From Cladorhizidae sp. MBARI D1340-BT2 (taxonomy: Eukaryota > Porifera > Demospongiae > Poecilosclerida > Cladorhizidae), in the NCBI GenBank assembly GCA_028752905.1, contig JAQNBH010000009.1, positions 43,830,228-43,894,227 of the forward strand: a stretch of 64,000 nt of DNA. Direction: 5' to 3'. The notes beneath the pieces are model-generated. The model ran no database searches, was not told the DNA's origin, and saw nothing but the letters and a program-made list of their open reading frames with translations. This document shows positions 23,206-34,200 of this stretch, piece by piece; the first letter of the stretch is position 1, and each line of letters starts with the position of its first letter. The position numbers and the translations under genes were made by a program.

Positions 23206-24047
23206 GCTTTTCTCATTTCTCCTCTACGCCCACCGTATAAATTAGAGGGTGGGGCTCACTGTGAGTGGAAGATTTTTTATAATACATGTACTTAACTGCT
23301 TGGTCTTCATCACTCGCCCTGATAAAAGACTGAAGCATTCAGTTGGGTTGAAAGGTGGGCATAAAACTTGCGCTGGTTAAAATATGAAATCAGCAACATT
23401 GGGTCTAGATGCACTCACGTTTCCTTCTGAATGGTGTCTAACTTGCCTAGCTAAACGCATACTGTGATTGATCGACTTGCTAACTTGATGTATTTCATAG
23501 TTTAGCAATTATTTGTGTGTGTAGATGTTATGGGTAGCTTGTGGTTAATACAGCTGTGGTTGTAGCCATGCTTCCTCAGCAGCCCGCAGGAACTTGCTCA
23601 AACCTGCAAGACCCGCTGCTGCCAGGCCTGCATCCTTTGATGGTGTGTTTGTGCTCTGTGCAGGATTCTGCAAAGAACACTTCTGTGTGTTTAAAAACAC
23701 TGTGTTCATGAAAAGAATGCCTTCATGTCTGTTTGGTGTCTGCTCTGGTGTTCTGTCATCATTGCAATAATAATTTAACTATTATTATTATACTACTACT
23801 ACTAATAAGAACTTTAATTTCAGCTAAGCTAACATAATTCCCCTGTCCCCACAATCTTCTAGATCTTCCTCTGCAGATGAGTGCATTGTGTATATATATA
23901 TAGTAGGGTTTGGTCATGATGTATATACAGCATGTGAATTAGCTTGATTCCATCATCCACAACTTGACCCATGTGATGATCAATGTCTTCCCCCCCCCCC
24001 CCCCCCCCCCGATTGAGAAACAGATTAGTTGTGGACGTGCATTGGAA
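23206..24047. other. Upstream region of MRPL18 and C18 run
   Basis: Holds the presumed MRPL18 promoter (TATAAATTAGAGGGTGGG near 23,237), a diverged foldback arm (about 23,290-23,350, CTTCATCACTCGCCCTGAT) and a run of about 18 C at 23,991-24,009. No gene recognised. Confidence 0.45.
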
Positions 24048-24455
24048 GTCCACCAATACCAAGCTCAGCCAGATCACAAGTTGCCAATACCAAGCTCAGC
24101 CAGATCACAAGTTGCCAATACCAAGCTCAGCCAGATCACAAGTTGCCAATACCAAGATCAGCCAGATCACAAGTTGCCAATACCAAGCTCAGCCAGATCA
24201 CAAGTTGCCAATACCAAGCTCAGCCAGATCACAAGTTGCCAATACCAAGCTCAGCCAGATCACAAGTTGCCAATACCAAGCTCAGCCAGATCACAAGTTG
24301 CCAATACCAAGCTTAGCCAAAGCTCAGCCAGATCACAAGTTGCCAATACCAAGCTCAGCCAGATCACAAGTTGCCAATACCAAGCTCAGCCAGATCACAA
24401 GTTGCCAATACCAAGCTCAGCCAGATCACAAGTTGCCAATACCAAGATCAACCAA
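24048..24455. repeat. 31-bp tandem repeat, about 13 copies
   Basis: CCAATACCAAGCTCAGCCAG plus ATCACAAGTTG repeats with very few changes. One unit near 24,315 is partly duplicated. The unit has no stop in any forward frame, so the long overlapping open frames here come from the repeat. Confidence 0.97.
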
Positions 24456-24609
24456 ATGGCATCGAGTTGGGGTCAGAGCATATCCAATTCCTGCATGCTG
24501 GTAGATGGATACTTTATTTACTGTGCTACTATTGCTCCAGAAGATTGTTGACTCACTTGGGAGGGGGGGGGGGGGGGGGGGGAGTAATACTTATTCTCAA
24601 TGAGTTTCA

Positions 24610-24860
24610 GGGTACATAGGTCAGGAACATACCACTAGTAGTCTCCAGCTAAAAGCTACTCAGCATGCCATAGGTCAGGAGCATGCCAGTAGCCTCCAGC
24701 TAAAAGCTACTCTGAATGCCATAGGTCAGGAACATATCAATAGTAGTCTCCAGCTAAAAGCTACTCAGCATGCCATAGGTCAGGAGCATGCCAATGGCCT
24801 CCAGCTAAAAGATACTCAGCATGCTCATAGGTCAGGAGCATGCCAGTGGCCTCCACCAAT
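24610..24860. repeat. Approximately 54-bp tandem repeat, about 4.5 copies
   Basis: CATAGGTCAGGAGCATGCCA followed by GTAGCCTCCAGCTAAAAGCTACTC recurs at about 24,615, 24,670, 24,719, 24,773 and 24,827 with modest divergence. A run of about 20 G precedes it (24,566-24,585). Confidence 0.9.
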
Positions 24861-25208
24861 CTCACTTTAGCTGAGCCACACCTGATTTAACAGAAGGAAA
24901 ATCAAATCATACACATTTGATAGCACTGTTCAGAGTCACTGGCATGTACTAGAGAAGCTGCATAGGAAAGGGAGGATTGTTTTTCCACATTTAGTGGCCC
25001 AATTCATGCAGCATTTTTCACTGGTCTTCTCTATATCACTAAATATATAATATATTAATACCTACAACTTAACAGTATTGTCATGCATGTTGGGAGCATG
25101 ATCAAGTTTTAAAATATAGAGAAAAGAGAAAATGTAAAATTAACCTAGTTGCTAAAATCTCATCATGGTTACTAAGCTATGGTAATCTTCACACACTCCA
25201 ATTGTATA
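24861..25208. other. 3' flank of CP-1, nothing recognised
   Basis: AT-rich, no coding or repeat signal beyond the downstream flank of the carboxypeptidase gene. Confidence 0.4.
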
Positions 25209-28200
25209 TCATTTCTTCAGAGGATTAGATACCAGTGACTCCATGAACCTTAACACAGCAGGGACCATTTCTTCTCCAGTGGGAATAATCTGGTAGGAGG
25301 GAATGACATGCACATAGTCAGAGGTGGTGATTTTCAACTGATTACATAAAATGCAAATAATATATTTCTCTTTTATAAGCTCAAGAAGACTAAAGTACGT
25401 CAGTTGAAATGTTACTATTTGCATGGCATAGTTAATCCTGCATTTTACTTGAGCATTTCAAAGTGCAGGAGGCATTCTTGGTATTGATGATGAGGTGAAG
25501 ATGAGGTAAAGATGAGGTAAGAATGAGGATTGCTGACTGGAGCTTGTAGCACATCTGTCAAATGTTAATGCAGGAAGCACAAGGCAGGCCTGGCTAATAA
25601 AATCTCACATGGAACAGAAGATGAAATAAAAGCTTGTTTGACTTTGACATGCATGCAGGATAACAAGAGAGTCCGGCTAGCAAAACCAAGGTGGTTGTAC
25701 GAATGGTTCACCCAAATGCAGAGAAAGGATGAAGCTCAACATTAAGTTGTACTTTAACAGCAGAGAAACATTCTAATTGGTTGAGGTGGTGGCCTCACTT
25801 TGCTCTACTCACCTACACAAAATATTGTTAATTTTGCACTTCATTAAAACAAATCTAACAGTTATTGTCACTCATTACATTACACATTAGCAAGCATCAT
25901 CATAACATGTCCTAATACATTAGTACATACTTGTAGCAACTCAATATACTTCTGACAACTACTGTTGAATACACCAAAATCACGGACAGAACTTAGCTGA
26001 ATGAATGATGCAATTAATTATGAGTGAGGTAAGGAAATGACATCACTAATCAAACAATAACTGCACACAATTTGGTTATTAAGGACTAGTTACATCAAAT
26101 TCTATACCTCTCGCCTTCCCCCGGAGGTGAAGGAACAAACAGCAAAGTGGCAGCTCATATTTGATATACACAATACATAAAACATGCATGACACTATATA
26201 GCATACACACAAAACCTCAAGTCATTAGCTCCTGCCCATTTTGCTTAACTCAAGATTTCCTCTGCACAGGTAGTATGAAAATTGGTTGAGGGTTATGAGG
26301 AGTGCTTCCACTACAGGAGGTATCCATATTTGAAGGTATTATTGCCACTTCTGCAAGCTCAAGCACTGCATCAGCATCTCCACTTCATCACTCACTACTA
26401 GAGGCTGTCATTAACCGAATACCTGGCACTACCTGGCACTTTCTGAGAACCCTCCACATCTGAATCCTTCGTATCAGTATCAACTGTTTGATAGCTTAGT
26501 TGGTCCGGTGACAACATTTGTGCCTGCCACCCTCCAGTTGTATGTGAATTGACTCTCCAGTTTTTCAACTATGTTTCCTGGAAGCTGTTTCTGCCGAATG
26601 AAATTCTTCATAAACACAGTCCCTAAACTTAAAACAAGGCTGATATCTTTACTCCTCCCCCCCCCCCCCCCCCCCAATCATAGGTTCTGCCTCTGCCTTG
26701 GCCATTATAACTGACTTGGCCAATATAAAAGTTAAATTTGGACTATACTCAGCTCAATCCCACCAAGGGAGCAGCGCCCAGCAGATAGAGCAAGCAGTTC
26801 AAAACATAACTGCAAAGAGAGTCTGTAGATGGAGAGACAGAACAGGAGGGGGCCTAAGGGATCCCCCTGTACACTTTCTGTGGACTGGTGCCTTTCCTTG
26901 TCCGAGCACGTATGTCAACTGCTGTCACTGGTGGTGAGTCTGCCCAATGTTCTGCTATTAACACTAGTTCTGAGGGACTCGCTCTTTGCTGGTTTTACTA
27001 GCATGGCAATCAACTCAGGGGTCAGGGTTAGCATGAGCAGCTGTGTTTTCAAACACGAAGGTATATTTATACCCTCACATGAAAAGAACCACCCCCCCCC
27101 CCCCCCTTGATAATGCTTGGGAGGAAGTAATGTGGTCTTCCTTCATGAGAGCATAAGTATGACTGAACAAATAATCATGGAAACAAATTATGCCAATCCA
27201 TCTCCAGTTGATAATGCAAGAGGCATAGCCTATTGGGTTTTCTGAGCCATCAGGCATCTTGTGGGCGAGCACTGTTCGCACTGTTCCCACTCTGTATGCA
27301 GATGTCACATGCCAAGATCAACTTGAGTGATGATTCAAAGTAAAGTAAGAATGATGTAATGTCAGGTGATCCTCCGATGCCACAAATGCCTTCCTAAGCT
27401 CCTTCCATTTCTGAAGCAACCTATACCCTGGATTGCATGAGAGATTGGGTCAACATTTACCATAGTCAGTTAGGAAGTATGACTTCAGCTCCTATGCTGA
27501 TTGTGGCAAGGGTGCGTCCTTGATTGCCTGCACCTTATCAAGAAGTGGGTAAAGTCCGGTTGTTGCTTCAATTTTGTGACCAAGGTACTGTACCAACCAC
27601 TCACTTCCATCTTAATCCGGCTTGGTGCAGATGATTCAAGAACTTCCTGGTATTTCTTTTCAGTATTCCCTGTAGTGAGGATATTGCCGAGGTACACAAG
27701 AATTCCATTGCTGCACCCTCTTACCAGGGAGAGACAAGGTTCTGAATTATCCAATGGAAGTTGCTGGTGCATTTGGCTTAGATGAAGCCAATCTTGTGCA
27801 TATCTTTGATTTTTGGAATTGGGTAATTCGATACTGGATTTACTGAAAATCTCCACAGATTCAAACATTAGTCTTATCGTTGTTCAGGACCAGAGGAATT
27901 GGAGCATCCCAGTACACAACATGGACAGGTTCCTGGGTCCCTTCTTCCTGAAATCTAATCAACTTTGTTCCTCAAGGCATATGGCACTGATCTGGGATGG
28001 GTTGACTTATTGATGGAATCCCCTGAGCATCTTCAAAAACTGCTTGTGTCTGTCTAACAGAGTCTGTAGTGAGTCGCTATTTTACACACTGTAAATCTTC
28101 TCCTAGTAATTAACCTAGCATGACTGAGCCATCACAGTAGGTCCTGAGCCCTGCACAATGATCAGTGGCAATTCAGCAGCAGCTGCCTATTGCACTAGAT

Positions 28201-31200
28201 ATTTACATAACACTTACCTTTCACACGCTCAACAATCTGTCTTTGTGGCTAGCCAAACTCCTCCCAGGCAACAAACTGATTCAGACATCAAGGTGATGGG
28301 AAGTATCAGTGTCGACTACAATAGTAATGAGACGATCAAATACCTTGACTTTAACTTCTAATGCTGGCTTAATCATGCGCCTTCTTCCTGAACATGGAGG
28401 ATTTCCTTGACCATTCGTTTGCCCCCTCTTGTCCACTCTGAACAACTCCGGCCCACTTTCTGCAAATGTCCAGGCTTGCCACATTGACAACAAACAATGC
28501 CTTTGCTTACTCAGCAAGATGCCCCACTCTCCCACAACAGGTAGGCTCTGTCCTTGAGCCAGCTATTTGGTGCACTCCTGCAGCTCCATGTAGTTCTGGG
28601 TTCTGCTTGCATTCCTTCATGCTTTTGGTATTCCTTTCAAGATTTTTTGTGAGCTACACTGCTCTTTTATAGGTCAGGCTCAGCTCTGCCCAAGAAGCAC
28701 TTCAGTGTGGAGTCATGTTGAATACAGCACACTAACCAATCTCTGATCATATCTTCGAGCACATCCACAAGATTGCAAAACTCTGACAAGCTGCATAACT
28801 CTGACACAAAAGTTGTGACTGACTCACCTGACACCACTCCACTATTTCTGATGGTAGTGTGTAGTGCTTTGTCGAGACCTCTATGTTCTCTTCATAGAAT
28901 TTGTCTTTAGGTCTCGTTGGTGCAATAAATTTTCTCAGAATCTTGTAGGTGATTGGTCCTACAACAGATAAGAAGACTACTTGAGCAGTGATTAGAGCAT
29001 AGCAAAATGATCCAGTCTCTCATGATTGTTATCACTTTTCCCTGTGCCATCAAATTCTTCAACCTTCTAGCATAGCTGCCATTCCATCTTCGACACCAAG
29101 TAGGTTGTGTCTTTATGGATTCAACTTACTGCATGATTTATTACTTTTGATAATTACCGGAACTCACCGAATGACTGACAAAACTTAGCACTTCCTATAT
29201 TGGTTTGACCCTATTTTAAAATGGCGTTAATAAAACAAAACGCGAAACTCATTTTGGCAACTTCTTAGTATCCTAAATGAGCAGATTTTAACTCCAAAAA
29301 CGTTTGCAGCATTTTTGAATCTATTGCTAAGGTAGTAAACCAGCAGTTCCCCAAAAATTAAAACTTGAAATCTGGTCTAGGATTTTGCATCTATCAACTT
29401 TTTCTCCCACACATGACTTGCATAGAATAGGTCCATTCACCGGATTGTCCAATGTATTGCAGTAACTAATCCGTGTTCTTGATTCAATAAAACACCCAAA
29501 ATTGGTAAATAATCATACATATAAAAACACGCTTGTGTGTATCTGGTCTATATGGCTGGTAACTGCTCATTTTGGCTTCAAAGAAGTGTCCGTGGTTTCC
29601 TCAGAAGTTTACTCTTGTGACACTAGTTAACAGCACAGACCTTCAACAAAACATGTGACTACTTATGATTCATGTATCTAGTGCATATAATATACATATA
29701 CAATACATAGGCACACATGTACACCTTTAATAAACATGGCAAAGAATTGGTTAGTTCAGTTGATATACAGAGTAACTTCTTGTAGGATGTTGCCGATCAT
29801 AAAAAACAAGACAAAAATGTTTTTATTTAAAAACTAAATAGTCAACAAGAATTTACTGATGCATAGGATCCTTTACCTATTAAAATTATATTATACTGCT
29901 ATATTATATCTAGTGTTCATTATATTGGTCCTATAAGTGTCTGTGGTCAATATGTTAAATTATAAATAATTAACAATGAGTGAAGTGTGAAATGGCATCA
30001 TTAATTAAGCAATAATTGCACACAATTAGGACTAGTCATTAAACTTGATGGCACAGTACCTGATCTGCTGGCAGCAGGAAGGTGTTGGTATTTCTGAGCT
30101 CTATGGTGAAACCAGCAGCCCTGTAGTCATTGTTCACATTAGCATCATTTGAGTAGAACCAGTCGGAAGCAGTCCCAGACGTTGGGTAAAGCTTGAAGCT
30201 CTTTTCAGGTTTGTAAGCCTTGCCATGAACTCGAAATATGTCTCCTGCCATCTCATTACTGAGCTTCTTTAGCTGAGCTTCATCAGGAGATTTTCTAGAG
30301 GTCCACCCTGTAATTACCCGAGTAAAATACACCAGATATACATTTCAGAGTAAATGCATACAGGAGTGAAATATATACCAATTAGTACAGAATATTTCAT
30401 ACAGAGAGAGGTAACCTGGGGTATCCACCCATCACCCTCTTCCCTCCACAAGAATTTTGAAAATCACAACACTAATTTATTGACTATTCCAGAATGGATT
30501 GCTCCTAATGAAATAAACATGATTTCTTGTGTTTCCTTCATGTTGCCCTAATACACTTAAGAAGCTAAGAAGGTTTTGCTAATAGGGTATGAGTGACTGA
30601 CACATTAGCACAATCACAACAAACACCTAGTCCCTCTACATGACAAGGACCATTAAGCAATTCATGCAGTTGTAGCTCCGTTCTTCTGCTCAGCCTTGTT
30701 GGACATCAAAATCAATCTCAGAGAAAGCTGAGTTTTTTCCCCTACGAGAGGACACTCAGACTCTCCTCTGTTCCTTTGAGACATGGATTTCTCAAAGAAG
30801 CAGCATAGGTCACAGGAGCAGGAATCCTCTGAGCAATATCAACAATACCCAAACGAGTTTACACAAAAGGAAATGTCAGGAAAGAGCACGAAAGCTGAGC
30901 AGCACATCAGGATAGGCTGATGAGACTGAGTGAACATGTTATGAGAAAGCATACTAGCCATCTACACTGCCAAGACCATGCTATGTATAGTTTAAAGATA
31001 TGTATAGTTTAAAGACTTCTCTTGTCACTTAGGAGAGAGAATGAAGCTAAGGTAAACTAATCAAGTCATCTCTTGGTAGGTAGAATATATATATATTCTA
31101 TTTAATTATGCTTGTCAAGACCTCCTCCCCCGCCCCTCCCCCAATTACCACCCTACGTCTCTGCATCTTGGTGGTGGTACTTCACTGAGGTTATTATAGC

Positions 31201-34200
31201 TCCTCCAATCACTCAAGCCATCTGAAGTTTGATCGTAAGCAATTATGGCTCTGTTACCTCTATGGTTCATGTTCATACACGGACTACAACACTGTTAATC
31301 AATGTCAGTTACTTATGGTCAAGATAAGCTCCTAACACTGATCCAGTACATCCTGGTAGCAGAGATAAGTCTATCTATATAGACTGGATGCATGTGTGTG
31401 TTCCATGAACAGCGAAGTTACCATAGCATACATCTGCTATAAATGAAGGTGCAGAATAAGAGAGTGTAGTTACATAACTGTAGGGCACGTACAAGAGAAT
31501 TGTTAACACCTCTGAGAACTATGTCACAAAGCATCGGCTTATAGGTTTAGTACATTTAGACACACTAATGATCTGTAGGGCCTCAAGAGGAATACATTTA
31601 GTCACACTATTATCTAGAACTCACCCCAAGGCCTCAAGGCAAGTTCATTTAGACACACTAATGATTGTAGGGCCTCAAGAGGAATACATTTAGTCACACT
31701 ATTATCTAGAACTCACCCCAAGGCCTCAAGGTAAGTACATTTATACACACTAATGATTGTAGGGCCTCAAGAGGAATACATTTAGTCACACTATTATCTA
31801 GAACTCACCCCAAGGCCTCAAGGCAAGTTCATTTAGACACACTAATGATTGTAGGGCCTCAAGAGGAATACATTTAGTCACACTATTATCTAGAACTCAC
31901 CCCAAGGCCTCAAGGTAAGTACATTTATACACACTAATGATTGTAGGGCCTCAAGAGGAATACATTTATTATCTAGAACTCACCCCAGGGCCTCAAGATA
32001 AGTTCATTTAATGATCTGTAATCTCCAGAGGTGAGTACATTTAGTGCCACCAATAACCAAAACTTCAGCCAAGGTCTCAAATGAGACATTTAATAACCTA
32101 GACCTTACCCCAATTAAGGCCTCAAGGTGAGACATTTTAGTAGCACTAATAACCTAAAACTCAACCCAATTCGCAAAGACCTCAAGATAATTACACTAAT
32201 GACCTAGAACTCACTGAGATAAGTTACAATAATAATTAAGAACCAGCCCCAATTGAAGGCACAGTTGCACTGTATAAGGATTAAAAATTGCTACAGGTGG
32301 AGAACACTTCCATTTGATCATGTGGGCTTTTTTTTTTTTTTTTGGCATTCAAACAACTCTGGTGCTTATTGCGCATGAGAGCAGGCTGCTGTATGGCTTG
32401 AGAGAGAAGCCAAAGGTGATGCTGTAGAATACTACATACTGGGGTCATTCTGGCAATTCAGCAAGTCTTCTTAAAAGACCTGGTATGAATCTAATATTAT
32501 GTTTGACATGTCTCCTAAAATCTGTGAATAGTTAACTACAAGGTGATAGCAGACTATCCGGATGGCTAACCCAGGATTTAGTCATTAGTGAGGCTCTAGT
32601 TCACAAGCCTGACCCTAACAGGGGTGGACCCAGAGGAATTGTGTTGTGGAGGGGGAGGGGTGGCTAAAGCACGGATGTAGAATATTAATTATTACAATTA
32701 ATAATGAAGCTATCTAATTATCTTGTGACCTCTCAATGAAATCTTAGTTGACATAATAACCTTACAATAACCTAATCAACTTGAAATGTATTCTCTCCAC
32801 GTTTTTCGACGACTAGATGCTCTAGCCATTTCAGCATAAGCAATAATAATGTTTAAAAAAAATTCCCTCTCTGGATCTGCCTATGCCTAATTAGCTACAA
32901 GCATTGACTCGAGTTGGCTATTGGCCTGGCCCTGACAAGAAAACCAAGTTCCACATGTTCAGCTCTCTCTGTAAGCAAGGCTTTGGCTCAAAGACTTTGG
33001 CTCAAAGACTTTGGCTCAAAGGCTTGCTCTTGCAGATCTAGCTTTATATATCTTCCCTTCTCTAGCAGATCTAGCTAGCTCTTACCAAAACAAATAGTGA
33101 TTTTATCGATGGTCTCATGTATTTCATGTCAAAAGACAGTGGCCAGTAGATGCAAGTTTAGATTGCATTTGTATATGAAATTCCTTGTGCACAAGTGCAG
33201 CTATTCTTAATACAGAACTATCTTGAAAACTTCTTGTGAGCGTGGTTTTTACTGTAGTTCTTGCAGCACACCATCTTTACCTCATTGATCACCCTGCATG
33301 GGCAAAACCTGGGAGCTCTTTCAGTCGGTGTTTGAGAAGTCTGGAGGAGAAGCTTTCTGTGCCACAGAGGACAAGCTGATGACTGCATGCAGATGCTCTG
33401 CATAAGCTCTTCTATTGTGTTTTTGTTTGTGTGTTGTCCTCACAGAATGCCTAATCTAAACAACTTAATATGGTATTTTGCATAGTTCCGAATATAGTTC
33501 TTTTAACATATTTATCAAGTACTGGTAAACTTGCACATATCCTGTAAGTACCAGCACCTGGCCCATAACTTGCAAGTGCACCATTTTCAATCTGATACTT
33601 ACGATCTAAAGATACAATATTGGAACTCCACTTCTCCAATTGCTTCAATATCAATGTGTATATTATATATAATGCAGGTGTGAATGGCATGGATGTAGCT
33701 TTCTGGCATGGATGACAGGCACAACTTGGTTTTCATCTGTTAGAAGGAAAATGAATTTAGATGCATTGCCGAATGAATACTTGTTGACTGATAACATAGC
33801 AGTGAGTCGACTCTTTCACTATTGCTTGCAGTGAAGAGCTGAAGTTAGCTTTACCCTAGTGGCTAAGCTAAATCTAGCACCAGCTTGAGACTGTTATATA
33901 CCACTGTAATGCTACCTGTAATATTACCTCAGAGCTTTGGAGAGTTTGAGGGGTTCTCCTTCAAATAATTCAGCTTTGGCTCGCTGAGAGGAAGCCCCCA
34001 CAGCTGCCTGTTTCTACACTAGACTTCCGTCAATAAAAGTTATGTTTCCATGCCCATGTGCACAGCCTGTAGTTAATTTTAGCCTTTATAGCATGTGACG
34101 GTGTCTTTTAGGTATCAAGATTATCATATTTAGTCCTAGAACTTACCATAAGGCCTCAAGATGAGTTGACTGAAGGAATGCCAGTCAATAGCTCCAACAA

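Noticed and set aside
33451..33690. Minus-strand frame with QLEKWSSNIVSLDRKYQ and a GTAAGT donor
   Set aside because: No match to any part of a carboxypeptidase, and CP-1 is complete without it.
33928..34007. Possible CP-1 exon (AAVGASSQRAKAELF) with acceptor and donor
   Set aside because: It lies downstream of the HSFSQ exon in gene order, does not fit the phase into exon 9, and the true CSETYRGAG exon was found at 34,383-34,292.
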